Notes: generated by a model not told the origin, from the sequence alone. Positions 10,792-22,584 are shown, counted from the first letter of the stretch. The stretch: 64,000 nt of DNA from Symsagittifera roscoffensis (GCF_963678635.1 NC_087062.1:38953330-39017329), one strand, 5' to 3'. Translations and numbers: made by a program.

Positions 10792-12235
10792 TTAAAGCTG
10801 TTTTTGAAATTCAACTTTCTTTAATATTTTAGATTGTGGGATGAATGTTTTGTAGTTTTTACGTGGTTGATTTCTAAGTCGTGATGACTCTCTATGTTCT
10901 GATTTCTCGACTTTTTCTTGTGGTATAGTTTTTTCTATCATTTTTCTATTTTTCCTTTCTTTTTGAGGTATTTTTTGATCTAGCTTTTTTGTATTGTTTT
11001 GGGTTGTAGTTGGTTTTTATTTTGTTTTTCAAGGTGAATGTCGTTTTTTTCATTTATTTCATTTTCCGTATGTGGGTGATTTTGAATAACTTTTAAACTT
11101 GTGAAAGAATATAATTGAGTTAATTCGCGTAGTGCGTATTCTTTTTGGTAGTAAGGCAATAGATTGTTTCGATGTTGAACAATTTCTTTTTGGTCTGAAT
11201 CGGTGATTTTATATGTTATGTCAGTGGGTTTGGCAATTATTGGGTATGGTCCTTTGCGAAGGGGTTGTAATTTTTTAGAAATTCCTTTTTGTGTATTAAA
11301 ATTAGGTATTAAGACAAATGTTCCAATTTTTAAATCTGAGGCTGGTGTAAAGCGTGAATTAATTTGTTCGTTAATGTTTTGCCTTTGTAACAATTTTTTT
11401 GTTATTCTTTGGAAAATTTCATTGTGTTTTTTATCTCTATTTAAAATCCATTCGGTGTGTGTACCGGAGGCTAATTGAAGGATTTGTGGGTGATGAAAAT
11501 GATCTTCATCATGCGTGTGTAAAGGTAGGTTATAACAAACTGAGTCTTTATTTGGTTGGCAATGACCTTGTGCATTTTTATGAGAGTTTGCTGTAAACAT
11601 AATTGGTTTACGTGGCTTTTGATTAAAAACCATTTCGTATGGTGACATTCCTAGAGTTGTCGTAATTTGTGAATTATATGCTAAGGGAAACAATTTTACA
11701 TTTGCTGACCATTCTGTGTATCTTGTATCATTTCCGTTTATGATACATCTAAGATATTCTTGTAGTGAACGGTTCATACCTTCGACTAAACCGTTTGTCC
11801 AAGGTGTATGAGATGTACGCGGTTTGTGTTTGATGTTATATAAGTGACATAGTGTGGTGATTTCGTTATTTATGAATTCTGTACCGTTGTCTGTAACTAA
11901 GATTTCGGGTCATCCCAATTTAGCTATCCAGTGTTCATAAAGTGTTGTGTAAGCATAATAAGCGTTACAATGTGGTACTGCGTTGAGTGCTACATAATGT
12001 GTAAATGCATCAACAATTACCATATTGTAGGAGTTTCCTTCAGAGGATGGTGAAATTGGTCCTTTTGTATCGAATGAAATACGATGGTTAAAATATAAAC
12101 TTTGTCCTTTAAAATCTTGTTTTTGTGCTATTTGTTTTTGATTTGGATAAGGTTTATTTAGCTGACATACTATACAATCATTGCATAGTAATTTTATCCA
12201 AATTGGTGCATTTGGGAAATAAAAATTTTTTTGTA
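10792..12235 (-). pseudogene. Integrase and Pol C-terminus
   Basis: Catalytic DDE residues are visible in one frame: Asp at 12069-12071 (RISFDTKGP), Asp at 11889-11891 (VTDNGTEF) and Glu at 11781-11783 (NGLVEGMNRS), giving D-x59-D-x35-E. The Cys pair of the zinc-binding head (LLCNDCIVC) lies near 12,180-12,200; its histidines are encoded upstream in the RT-frame ORF, separated by a one-base frameshift near 12,220. A GPY/F motif (LRKGPYPIIAKP) follows at about 11,230. An in-frame TGA sits at 11910-11912 just before the second Asp. After a frameshift near 10,980 a basic tail runs to a TAA at 10792-10794. The role is insertion of element cDNA. Confidence 0.88.
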
Positions 12236-14385
12236 AAATTTGAATATGTTTTCTCTGATCCAGAGTGTCCTTTACTGTTTTGTGTATGTGAAATGTTAAA
12301 AGCTATTAGAATCATACTTAAAGGGAGACAGGGAACTGTAGAATCATTTAATTGATATTCTAGAAGGTCTGTGTTTTCATTAATTGTTGTATTTTTAAAT
12401 TTTCGGAAATATCGGAGGAGTGTTTTATTTCCTAAAGTTGTGGTATCTGCCTTTACGGGCTTAGTTTTGTATTTATGCCATGATTTTAGTTGTCTAATTA
12501 CTGGGTCAAGATTTTGATATTGTTTCAAGATTTCAATTGTAATTTTATCTGTTGGAGGGAGAAAAATATGTTCAATTTCTAATTTAGATAGGGGAATTGC
12601 GTCAAGTGGGTCATGGAGGTCAAAGACTTGATTTATTTTGTATTTTGAATCATTTGTTTGTGGTCCTGATAAATTTATTTGATCAGTTAAATTTTCTTTT
12701 TCAATTAACGGGAAAAGGTTTTTTTTATGCGAGTGGTGTTTTATTCGTTTTTGTTGGGTGTTATTTTTTATCCATTGTGAGTATGGAATTGGTTTGAAAG
12801 TTGATGTTCCTAGTAGATCAACTTCGTAGTGATTATTTTGGCAACCTAAGTAAAGTGGGAAATGTTGTAGGTTATTTATTTGTGATAGTTCAATGTCAGT
12901 TTTTACTGCATATTTGCATTCTAGTCGGGGTGATGTTTCGTCTTTTGCAAGGTAAAATTTTATATTTCTGGGTATTTCAACTGTAGTTTTCCGTGTAAGT
13001 AATTCAGGTGGTGTATTTCGACTTAATGTATCTGGTAATGCAAGATTCTTTCCTGCTGTCCAAACTATATGTAAGTTTGGAAATTTCATTAGAATTAATT
13101 GAAATCTATAAACTCGGTGATTGGGATTTAACTTTTGTGTAAAGAGAAAAATGATTGGTTTATGATCTGTGAATAGAACTGTTGGATGTTTTGATCCAAG
13201 TATCAGAAATTCATATTCTGTAAGTGTATAAATTATAGATGTACATTCTCTCATTAGAGTTGAGAGTCGTAGCTCTGCTTGAGTGAATAATCGGGAATTT
13301 GCTGATATAAGGTTCATTTTATTTGTACCACTGTGTGATTGTAGTAATGCTGCGCCGATGCCAAAATTTGACGCATCGCACATTGCATAGAATGGTTGAT
13401 TTGAATCTGGAATTGTGTTTGAAATTTGTTCAGTTAGTAGTTTTTTAATTTCTTCAAATCGTGTTTGATGTTCAGTGGTCCATTCAAAATTATTTTGTTG
13501 TCTGAGAATTTTATAGAACGGTCTTAAATATAATTGCATTTTATAAACGTACTTGCTTAAGAAATTTAACATTCCAAGGAATTCTTGGATTTTCTTTTTG
13601 TTTGTTGGTGGTTGAAGTTTTTGAATAGCATCAATGCGTGATTTTAATGGAGTGATTGTGTTTTTTTCTATATTATGTCCTAAAAATTTAACTCGTGTTA
13701 AAAAGAAATGTGATTTATCGGGGGCGGCCTTCAGATTTTTGTTCTGAAGTATTTTATGATAGTGTTCTAAAACTGTAAACATTTCTTCTTTTGTCTGTGA
13801 TTGCATAAAAACATCGTCTAAATAGGTGATTGCGTTTTTCTTGAGTATTAGTGGTCTAAAAATTTTGCTCATAAAAGCTGAAAATGCTGCTGGTCCTATG
13901 GAAATTCCATAGAATAGGCGGTTGAATTCATATTGTTGATTTCCAATAACAAATTGTGTTAAACGTCATGATTGTTCATCTAGTGGCATTTGATTGTATG
14001 CACTATTCATATCTGCGGTTGAAAAGTATTTTCCGTTTATTTTTGTTAAAATAACTTGTATTGGTTCAATAGGCCAATTGCATTTCGATTCGTCTATTAG
14101 TGAATTGAGGTATCTAGCGTCTAAAACTATTTTTAATGATTCTCCTTTTGCTAGGATGATAACAGGGTTAATAAATGTGTTACCTTTTGGTTGTTCTTCT
14201 TTACTTACTGGTCAGATAATTTTGTATTGTTCTAAATTATCAAGTAATCTGTTTACTTTGTCATGTAAATGAATTGGTACTTTACTAGCTCTTTGTTTTT
14301 TGAAAACTGCGTCAGGTTTTAACGGGAGATGTAGTGATGAACTGATTTTCCCAACATCAAATTCTGATGTTGCGTTAGACTGTTG
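12178..14385 (-). pseudogene. Reverse transcriptase and RNase H
   Basis: RT blocks are readable in one frame: NPVIILAKGESLKIVLDARYLN, the STADMNSAYNQMP block with the first catalytic Asp, and YLDD (residues 17-20 of the frame beginning at 13872). RNase H follows (YAMCDASNFGIGAALLQ, then TDHKPI and LALPDTLSRN). Two in-frame TGA codons at 14212-14214 and 13966-13968 break RT while the surrounding sequence stays fully conserved in style. A one-base deletion near 14,385 separates it from the protease region. The 564-residue uninterrupted part is 12178-13872. Function: cDNA synthesis from the element RNA. Confidence 0.9.
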
Positions 14386-15580
14386 AATATTTTAATAGTT
14401 GTTTTGCTAGTTTGTCAAATTCGATTTGTGTAATTTGTGAGTGTTCAAAGTTAAACATCGTTAAAAATTGTTGTTGTTCTTTTGTAAAATTTGTTATATT
14501 GAATGTTGGTTTAAAATATGGTGTTTTTGTGAAATAATCTGTGTTTCTCTTTTCATTGCTTATTATGTTATTTATGGATAGTTCTTCGTTAAGAATTGTG
14601 GATTGGCAAATATCTAATAATTGGAGTATATTATTTACGCGATATGCTATTTCATGTATGGGTGAGATTGTAGCGTTTGTTTCGCAATATCCTGAAAATC
14701 CTATGGGTAATGTTACTTGATACGGTGTATTGTTATACATGTGTAGCAAAATGATGTCGGAATTCGTGTTTTTAAAATATTTTATAGATGAAATCGTGAT
14801 TTTGAAAACTTTGTGAATAGGTTTAAATTCAAAGTCTGACATAAAAAGTTGTTGTTTATTTTGACTTTTATCATACTGGTGAACTTGTTTTATTGGAAAT
14901 TTATATATATTTCCTGATAGTGGTTTCAGGTATTTCCGTTGTTGGTTATAAATTGGATAAAATTTTGAGAAGATTGGTGGTTCTTTATTTAATCTTTGAA
15001 AAAATGTTAGAGCTGTATTTTTTGTTTTACTGTACTTATCTTTGATCAGTATTTTACTATTCAAGATGTTGATTGTTGGTATATATTTTGATATAAATGG
15101 TATGCCAATGATATTGTGTTTAATATCAGTAATATGAAATATTTGTTTAAATGGTTTGTTAAGAATTTTATTTTGTTCCATTGTTCTTGTGGGGAGAAGG
15201 AATAATTGGATTTTTCCATAATTTACTAATGTTGATCCTTGTGCTGTTGCTAGTTTACTAGAGGTTGCAAGAGGCGTTAATTTTGGATGTAATATTTTGA
15301 TTTCATTCCATGTGGGAATATTAATTATGTTTGATTCTGCTCCTGAATCAATTAAAAAATCAATTTCAAGATCTGGTGGTTGAAATTCTTTGTTTCTTAG
15401 ACTTTCTAAGAGAAATGGTATTGTCCAAATTTTTTCTCTTGTTTGTTCTTTTTGTATAATTTGATAAATATGATTTGTGTTTAAACATTTTGTTTTGTCT
15501 TTTTCATCGGGTTTATTTACCGTGTTAATTTCGTTTATTTCTTGTGCAGTTTGTGTAGTATTGATGGGTTCTCAATATAA
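14375..15580 (-). pseudogene. Retropepsin-like protease and Pol N-terminal region
   Basis: An open frame of 268 codons (14375-15181) extends upstream without stops to an in-frame TGA at 15572-15574. Within the upstream part is the aspartic protease core FLIDSGAESNIIN (about 15,335-15,375), followed by the flap region and the HNIIGIPFI block equivalent to the retropepsin ILG/IIG segment. The rest, up to RT, is an uncharacterised Pol spacer. The Gag frame ends at a TAA at 15535-15537 in a different register, so Gag-Pol fusion would need a frameshift between about 15,535 and 15,600. Confidence 0.8.
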
Positions 15581-16508
15581 TAATTGTGAAGGAGTTCCAA
15601 TTGATTTTCATATATATGTGATGTAAAAGGTTGTTCATATATGATAGGTTCGTAGTCGTTTTTGACTGTTATCATATTTACGGAGATGGTATTTTCTGTA
15701 TCACTTTCTGTATCTGATGATCCACAGTTTATTTGATTTAGTTGTAGTTCGTTACTTCCTGTGTCATCAATACCTGGGGGGTCTGATGTTGTTTCTTCAT
15801 TTGACTGTACTTGAGTAATATGTCTTTGATGTTTTGGTCTACTACTTCTGTATCGATGTTTAGAATTATTATAATGGTTATTATTCCTATGTGGTGACTG
15901 GGAATAATTTCTATATTGATTATTATAACTTGAATTTCGATTTTGTGAATTATTCCGTGATCTGTTTTGATAATTGTCATTTGAACTGTGATAGTTTGAT
16001 CTATTATATGAGTTATTTCTTGATCGATTGTTCGGGTAATTCTGATTTCGATTGTTCGAATAACTTCTATTTCGATTATGTGAATAGTTTCTATTTCTGT
16101 TGTATGATGAGTTTCGTAATTGATTATTGGAATAGTGTTTATTTCTTGGGTTTGATTGGGAACTGGATCTGGAAACAAATTGTGTTGCATTGGAATTTGA
16201 TCTTGAATAGTTATTTCGACTATTTGATCGATTATAATTATTTTGTGAAGAATTCTGTGTATTTCTTGGTTCTGGTGATCTTCCTCTATAACTTGAGTTA
16301 TATGGTGATTGATTCCTTGTGTAATTGGTGTTGTGGTGTTGTTCGGAAGTGGTTTTCCTGATTTGTTGTTACTATATATATTTTTGTTTGGTAGATTTTG
16401 ATCTTTTTTCATATATTGATAGAACGATTTATTTGGTTCTTTATGATTTTGAGGTTTGTTTTGGTTATCTTGTTGTTTTTTTCTACATTCGGAACTACTA
16501 TGTCCGTA
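15535..16508 (-). pseudogene. Gag C-terminal Asn/Ser/Arg/Tyr-rich tail
   Basis: After the zinc knuckle the Gag frame continues (KKDQNLPNKN...) and then shifts near 16,350 into a frame very rich in Asn, Ser, Arg and Tyr with repeated NRN/NYS/RNNS words. This frame stays open to TAA at 15535-15537, with an acidic Asp/Glu/Ser section near its end. The alternative frame, open from 16412 to 15738, is an Ile/Thr/His-rich shadow. Low-complexity basic tails of this kind usually bind RNA; that is inference here. Confidence 0.65.
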
Positions 16509-17762
16509 TCATCGGCAATAGTTGCACCATTTTTTGAAAGATGGTTTGCCTTTAAAATTTAGGTGTTTTTCATAAATATTTAGTATTTCAGTGATTTTTT
16601 CAACTAGGTCTGTATTTGATTCCTGTATGTTATTTATATGTGTAGTGTTTGTTTCAATTCGATTAACATATTGTAGTTTTAGATTTTCTGTTTCTCCAAG
16701 TTTCATTGTGATTTCCGCTTGTTCTAGTTTGTCTACTAGTTTTTGAAAATCTAAATCTGGCTCTCGAATTGAGGAAGGATGAGATGCTCTCTTTTTTATT
16801 GCTATTTTCCTTAATTGAGGTGTTAAGGTCATCATTAAAATTTCTGTCATTTTTGTGTTTTTATAGTCATGTGTATTAAGTGAATATGTTTTTCGAACTA
16901 ATGTTTCGATACGTACTGCTAATTGTTTGATGGTTTCATTTGGTAATCTGCGAATTTCATTACATAAAACTCTTTGGTGTTGTTTATTTCTTTCGGAGTC
17001 AAACATTTTTGAAAATTCTTGTGTAAATCTTTTCCAGTCTGATTTTATTTCTATAGGTAATACTGAAAGCCATTTTTGAGCTACGACATCTAAGGTTGTT
17101 TGTATCAATGCTTTTCGTCTATGTATCCAATTTTGATGTAGTGGCGTATTAATTGGTTCAGGTCCTATATTTAAAATTAAATTTGCTGTTATTGCATTTA
17201 AATAATCTTCTACAGAATATTCAGGATCTATTCCTGTAAATACCATCAGTGGTTTATTTGATGTTATTGATGATCCACCCATGAGGTATGGATTCATTGT
17301 CATTTGTAGTGATTCTGCGGCATTTGGCATTTGCGAAAAATTTAAAAGTTGATTTTTTGTTATTTCGTGTTGCTGAAGATAATATGGAAGTGGTATTTCA
17401 TTTTGCATTTGAGTTGGTTGATACGAGTGCATAGTCATTGGGTTTTGTGGTTGAATTGGTTGAAAAGATTGTGTATTAGATGGATTTGGCATATGTATTG
17501 GTTGTTGATTTCGTGTATCTGTTGGGTTTGGAGAGAAAATTCTATTATATGTATGAGGTCGTCGCGATCCTTGTGTGCGATATTCTTGGGTATATGGTGC
17601 AAAAATGTCTGGTTGTAAATAATCATCATCAGATGATAGGTAATCCGTATGATGAGGTGCTTGCTTTTTGTTTTTATTTTGTTGAAAGAATGGGTAATTT
17701 TCACTATGATCCTGTGGAGGATGTGAATTAGTTCGAAAATTTACTGAGTTGGTTGTTGTCAT
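16509..17762 (-). pseudogene. Gag capsid and nucleocapsid region
   Basis: The 417-residue frame begins with a Gln/Asn/Pro-rich part and then has a capsid-like alpha-helical domain (from LMVFTGIDPEYSVEDYLNAI to about the KLVDKLEQAEITMK helix), typical of Ty3/gypsy Gag. It ends in the first half of a CX2CX4HX4C zinc knuckle: CNYCR is followed directly by an in-frame TGA (16509-16511), and YGHSSSEC continues the motif downstream. The stop therefore splits the knuckle, and the unstopped protein had a complete one. The upstream frame joins at a C-run near 17,815 (one-base shift), so the Met at 17762 is internal to a longer Gag. Confidence 0.82.
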
Positions 17763-18556
17763 TGGGTTATCCCAATAGTGAGAACATACATGATTATTAT
17801 TTTTTCGTGGGGGTAGTTTGTTTTTGACGAATGTGCATAATTATCATTGTGTTCTGCAAAAGTGTTTCTTGTGAACGTTTTTCGTGGTTTTGATGGTACT
17901 GTCATGGGTCTATATGTTTGATAATCCATATGTGAACATTTTGGAGCAACCGAAGGTTTAACGGTTGATTGTAAGGTTACTTGTGCCAGTGAAGTATTTG
18001 TATTTTTTGGTGTTGTTAAGTTTGGATGTTTTGGTGAAATACTTTGTTGTGTAGTTGTTGTTGTTTGGACAATTTCTTCATTTATGAAGTGTGATGGTGT
18101 TTGAATATCTTGTTGTGTAAGATTTCTAGTTCCATTAAGGTGTTCATTGTGTATGACGGTCGACTTTAAACTGTTATTTCATGTATCAGGTAAAAATGTA
18201 TTGTAGTTTAATGGTGTTGCATCAATGGTTAGTGGTACTACTTTTACATAATCTCTGTGGTAAGATATTGTACTTTTTGCTTGACTTGAGATAGATTGTG
18301 GGATATTTATAAAAGTGGGATGAGACCATTCAGGGTCCCAAACGTAGTCTGATTGTTCTGTAATGGCAGTATCATCATTTGGATTTTGAGGTCTAAAATT
18401 TTTTCTTGCTTGTGAAATTAAATCTAAATTATGTGTGAAATAATCTATTATAAACCATGCCAAAATTTTTTGTAAGTCATGTTTTGTGTGCTGTAAAACA
18501 TCGTCTTTAGTGAAATTTTCTTTGATTATATGTAGAAAAGTTAAAAATAATGTGAT
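17763..18556 (-). pseudogene. Gag N-terminal extension, middle part
   Basis: The frame is open on the minus strand from the TAA at 18557-18559 to about 17,770 except for one TGA at 18179-18181. The listed Met ORF is 18179-18463 (94 residues). The part after the TGA is rich in Thr, Gln and Asn with a basic stretch (VPSKPRKTFTRN). It is in the same frame as the ORF at 18557-19045. No known domain. The long continuous openness on both sides of each stop argues that this is one ancestral protein joined to the capsid region. Confidence 0.6.
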
Positions 18557-19045
18557 TTAATGTCGTACTTTTGTATGTTTGGATGTTTCAGTTGGTGAGA
18601 TACTTTGAAATTCTGTTTTTTCTAATATAGAAATACAAGTATATATTATTGCAAAAACTTCGTTAGTGAAAATAGAGTTTGCTCTTTGTGAATTATGATA
18701 TTGTATGCTTTTGATATATTCTAAGAATACTTTTGAAAATTCTAATTCAAGATCATCTGTTTTAATTACGTATTTACGATGATTCGTATTTGGTGTGCTG
18801 AATTCTATGGTGTAGATTCCATATTGTTGTGTTAAGTTACAAATATCTTTCAAATAATGTTCAATAATTTGTCTTTTGATTTTTACATCTGGGAATTCTG
18901 CTTTGCATGGGCTGATTCCGGGTTCAAACAAATTTACGAGTAAATTCTTGCAAAAATCATGTTGCCCTCTATTATCGGGTGCATCTATGAGGAAGGGGTA
19001 AACCTCTTCGTCATCTGGACTATCGTCTCTTTGAGTGTGGCTCAT
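18557..19045 (-). pseudogene. Gag N-terminal extension, second ORF
   Basis: 162 residues starting MSHTQRDDSPDDEE, with an acidic start and a mixed alpha/beta-like composition (HYLKDICNLTQQYGIYTIEF, FTNEVFAIIYTCISILEK). It ends in a TAA (18557-18559) beyond which the same frame remains open into the next segment. It overlaps the preceding ORF by 26 bp in another frame, so either the two are separate overlapping ORFs or one frameshift split them. No family recognised. Confidence 0.55.
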
Positions 19046-19487
19046 TGTTTCGTTTGATGACTGTTAATATATAACTATCGATGTGTCTAATTGGTTGATT
19101 CCAATTATACAAGTGTACTGGTTTGGGTTTGTATTGCCTTTTTATTCTTCTTTTTCCTCTTTTTGATGAATTTGAAATTGTTTCTGAATCGGAAAAATAT
19201 AATTGATCGTGAATGGGACAATTTTTATCAATTGATTCTTTTAATTTGTAGATTTCATCTAAATTGCTGGCTTCTGATTCTGAAAATGCGTTTCTATTTT
19301 TTGAAAATCTTTTTCGTGTGATTTGTCTTTGTTTGTTTATAATTGTTCTTTTTATTGTTTGTCGTTTTGTTCTAATGTATCCAACTGTTTGTGTATGAGG
19401 TGTGATGACAAGATCGTATTTTTTGTTATCTATCTCACAGTTGTGTAAAACGGTTGTTTGTTTATTTCCTAGATTTTTGAATGACAT
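19020..19487 (-). CDS. First ORF of the minus-strand element
   Basis: 155 residues from an ATG at 19485-19487, the first long frame after the leader. It is strongly basic (RTKRQTIKRTIINKQRQITRKRF, 23 residues condensed here as a Lys/Arg/Gln/Ile-rich block), then acidic, then basic again (KRGKRRIKRQYKPK). The composition suggests nucleic-acid binding or nuclear localisation, by inference only. It overlaps the next ORF by 26 bp; the end of this ORF and the start of the next can be read as one chain after a one-base shift. Confidence 0.5.
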   Translation of the reverse strand: MSFKNLGNKQTTVLHNCEIDNKKYDLVITPHTQTVGYIRTKRQTIKRTIINKQRQITRKRFSKNRNAFSESEASNLDEIYKLKESIDKNCPIHDQLYFSDSETISNSSKRGKRRIKRQYKPKPVHLYNWNQPIRHIDSYILTVIKRNNEPHSKRR

Positions 19488-20714
19488 AAGGTTTACGATG
19501 AGAGATGCAAAAAGTTGTTAGGTATTTCTATTTTCTTAGACTGTTAGTCCTTACGATTTTTTGGTTAGCTTAACCTGGGTATTTTTATTTACGGTTGGAG
19601 AGAAAAGTATATCGATTCCGAGGAATGATTTTTTACTTTCTCGATGCTAGTCTAAGCTAAGGTGTTAACTTACTTAATCTTACTTAGGGGTAGTGATTGT
19701 GTTCAAGAGTTGGAGAATAGTAAATCGATCCACAAGGTTCAGGTATAATTAGAACGCAAGTAGTTCGTTAGGTACTATTTTAAACTTACTAAGTCTAAGA
19801 TCTATCCTGGGTCTGGTAAGAGGAGGGTTCAAGTGAAGGATGAATAACCGAAGTTCTTCACTGTTTATCCTAATTTGAATGGTTAGTTTTATTTAAAAAT
19901 TTCTATTAGTCTTGGGTCTTTTGGAAGGGTTGGATAGTGAATCGACGTTTGAGGTCGTTAGACACTTGTTAAGTGGGTGGGGGAGAACAAAATTGTTCTT
20001 TTTGATCCAAGGATAGGCCTTGATGATCAGGTTTTAAATTTAGTGAAATAGAAAATTTTTTGAGATCCAAGGATAAGCCTTGATGATCTAATTTTAAAAT
20101 TAAGTGAATTTAAGTTTAATTTGGTTTAAATTTATTTAAGAAAAAGATTTAGTTTTTTAATGATATTAGTGAGCTTATGATTGCTGTTATGTTTAGGTGA
20201 TGAAGCTGGGACAACAGATGATTTTATGATTTTAAACAATTTATTGTCATGCTACTAATTTTTATTTTCATTTTCAATAAATTTTTTTCAAACATGTTTT
20301 ATATAAGACTGCAGAAATTAAGAAAACGATCTGAGATCTTTTTATCAATCGTTATTGTATATTAATAATTTTGTTTAGCGCCTGAAATGATCATGAAGAT
20401 TGACTTCAAACTTTAATGTTTGCAGATGAAAACCTAAATTCATTGCTAATAAGATTCTAAATATAAAAGTTTGTGTTGGCTTTTGCCGTACGATCATAAA
20501 ACTATTTGGTAAGTTTCTACTTTGTCGTATGTCGTCTCTTGTTCGAGGTCTTCTTCCAATTCCGGGTAGTTCTATTATCGTTCGGAATATCGGCCCTGAT
20601 CTATTGAGTCGTAGAGACATTTCGATTAAATTATTATCGTATAACATTTTGAAAATGTTTTGTCTAAATTCTAATCAATTTTTGGTTAATTCTAAGCTAT
20701 TAAGGTCTTATTCA
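19488..20714 (-). other. 5' leader of the minus-strand element
   Basis: About 1.2 kb between the PBS and the first ATG. The minus-strand frame 20375-20647 (90 residues) has no recognisable domain and is not called. The leader contains a 60-bp tandem duplication (see separate entry). It probably carries packaging and translation-control signals, by position. Confidence 0.55.
20004..20123. repeat. 60-bp tandem duplication in the leader
   Basis: The 25-bp block gatccaaggata(g/a)gccttgatgatc occurs at 20004-20028 and 20064-20088, and the following AT-rich part is also similar. The first copy of the block contains a short inverted repeat caagg/ccttg, so two adjacent RNA hairpins are possible in the leader. 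Confidence 0.7.
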
Positions 20715-20732
20715 TGACTTATGGTCGCACCA
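20715..20732 (-). other. Primer binding site of the minus-strand element
   Basis: Two bases inside the 5' LTR, the minus strand reads TGGTGCGACCATAAGTC, starting with the TGG that pairs with tRNA 3' CCA. Position and start fit a PBS for tRNA-primed reverse transcription. I could not assign the tRNA. Confidence 0.7.
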
Positions 20733-20734
20733 GA

Positions 20735-21144
20735 TGAAGTAGGACCGATGTGGTTAACTCATAGAGTAATTTCGGATAGGGTACACCGTCTGCTCGTCAC
20801 GCTATGTTATTTTCGGCCGGATAGATTCGTGCAACTTCTTAGTCTAATACCGATCCTAATCTTAGTCTTATACTTTCTAGTCTCAGGGTGTTTAACTAGT
20901 CTCTGCTAGGCTCAATAGATCTAGGGTATACTGGTTTGTTGCGGCTGCTGAAGTTCTCTTGGAGAGACAACTAATTTCTAAGTTAAATTCAAATCTCTCT
21001 GGTGCTGAAATTACAAGTAATTTCAGCACTTACAAATAAGTGGGTTGTTAGTTAGATGGATCATGATTGGTTAATATTAAATACTTTACAGTGGTAAAAT
21101 ATCTAATTTATCCAATCATAAAATATAGTTTAGATCAGGTTCCA
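20735..21144 (-). repeat. 5' LTR of the minus-strand gypsy element
   Basis: Partner of 5892-6301. It contains the same 28-bp palindrome at 21002-21029. TG...CA ends and the gaag duplication immediately outside (21145-21148) define the boundary. The element promoter should lie here; I do not assign a TATA box because the LTR is AT-rich with several candidates. Confidence 0.93.
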
Positions 21145-21148
21145 GAAG

Positions 21149-22584
21149 CCATAGTTATAAGAACTGAATCAAAGGCAAACAAGTGGACAGATGCAAGCTA
21201 ACAGTGGTGCAACTAGGAGATGGACTCTTTACTACTAAACCATTACTCCAGAACGGGCATATTGCCCGGAGTCGGGACTGGTTGATTCGATCTCGTAGTT
21301 TTGATGTCTTAAACAATACAGAGCGCCATAACATCATTTTGTAACAGTTATTCGCTTACGTTTAGTTTGAGATCAATGATGATAGGCTCCATGGCATTGG
21401 CTCAAGGGCGAGAGACACTCGTGTTTTTCTATCTCAATCGGTCTGAGCAATTTAATGGTTCAATTTCAGTTTAAACTAACTGGAATACCGAATGGCCAAA
21501 ACTCTAAATACCTAAAGCACGCCAACGCTGTTAAAAACAGGGTTGGGAAACTGGTACATGTTAATTTTTATTAGACAGTGTAAGTTGGATCTATCTTGGA
21601 TGACATAACGACAAAAAACGTTCTTTGGTTTGTGAATTCAACAACTCAGGACATGATAACAAGTCTTTGGAAACCACTCCAGTATGTAACTCAAGAAAAA
21701 AATGTAATATATTAACTCAAGAAGTTTTACTGTGTTTAAAGTAAGTTTTTTTTTACCACAAGGCCAGTTTACTAGAAAGGTTCTACAGTGAATTCGCACT
21801 GAAGACTAGATGAAATCTTTACTTTCCATAACAGCTTGCCGAAACCGCTTTCGATATTCTATGATGGTAAACAGAGAACTTTATCTCATGAGTTATCTTG
21901 ATTTGTCAATTGCAATCAGCAATTGAACTGGAGTAAGTTTAGAAGTTTAGACTCATCCTCTCTACAATGGTTAGTTCGGCTGTTGTGTTTTGGATTCTGA
22001 TTTTCAGTTTTTGGGGACTGGTTCAAATCGATTTTTTAAAAGCTTAATTGCAAAACAAACTTTTTTTCATAATGCCCATCTGCCACAAACAAACCAAAAG
22101 TTAAGCAGCCATTGCACATGAGTACGACATAGGATGTTTTTGTGGAACTTGAACTCAGTCGATGAGTACCCCATGCAATGGCTGTGTTGTCCACTTGTCG
22201 CAGGACTTGCACATCAGTCAGTTTTTCACAGTAGATTTTTCACAGATCTTCGTTTTTGGAGGCATTATTTACTTGAAAACAAACTGTTTGATAGCGTCTC
22301 AAGCACGGAGAGCTAAAAACTAAAACAGCACAGTTTTTGAGAGTGTAATTATGAACAGGAAGTTCAACAAGTTCTAATAAATAACTAACCTCGATCTTCA
22401 ACGGAGTCCAGCAGTTCGAATGGCCTGTACCTGAAAATTTAAAGCCGACTATTTCAATTTTTAGCATTCCGGATCATAGGAGCCTGGAGCTAGGAAAGGG
22501 TCGATTTTCAGTATTTTCTTTTATATAAGTAGGTTTGATGTTTAAAAAAAATTCAAATGTTTTTTCATTAAAATGAGTAAAGTC
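21149..22584. other. No gene recognised
   Basis: Sequence between the gypsy target duplication and the copia relic. Frames are short (60-75 residues) and antisense to each other. A small hairpin cgggca-tat-tgcccg lies near 21,256. Nothing else is supported. Confidence 0.4.

Larger units (their letters stand above)
5892..21144 (-). mobile_element. Ty3/gypsy LTR retrotransposon, 15.3 kb, minus strand
   Basis: Complete element bounded by 410-bp direct repeats (5892-6301 and 20735-21144) that begin TG and end CA, flanked by the 4-bp target duplication gaag at 5888-5891 and 21145-21148. The order on the minus strand is 5' LTR, PBS, leader, long Gag, protease, RT, RNaseH, integrase with GPY/F motif, unidentified 3' ORFs, 3' LTR. 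Integrase following RNaseH places it in Ty3/gypsy, not Ty1/copia. I count five differences between LTRs (about 1.2%), so insertion is recent. Even so, the frames contain seven in-frame TGA codons, one TAA and several single-base frameshifts, so this copy should not be autonomous unless TGA is read through. Confidence 0.93.

Noticed and set aside
15891-16361. 156-residue plus-strand frame rich in Phe, Tyr, Cys, Asp and Asn
   Set aside because: Antisense shadow of the Asn/Ser/Arg/Tyr-rich Gag tail on the minus strand.
9481-18181. TGA decoded as tryptophan by an altered nuclear code
   Set aside because: TGG is used normally in the same frames, real frameshifts coexist, and the calcium-channel exons give no sign of it. 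Decay is simpler, though recoding is left as a test.
20375-20647. 90-residue frame in the gypsy leader
   Set aside because: No domain, lies between PBS and first ORF, not linked to Gag in frame.
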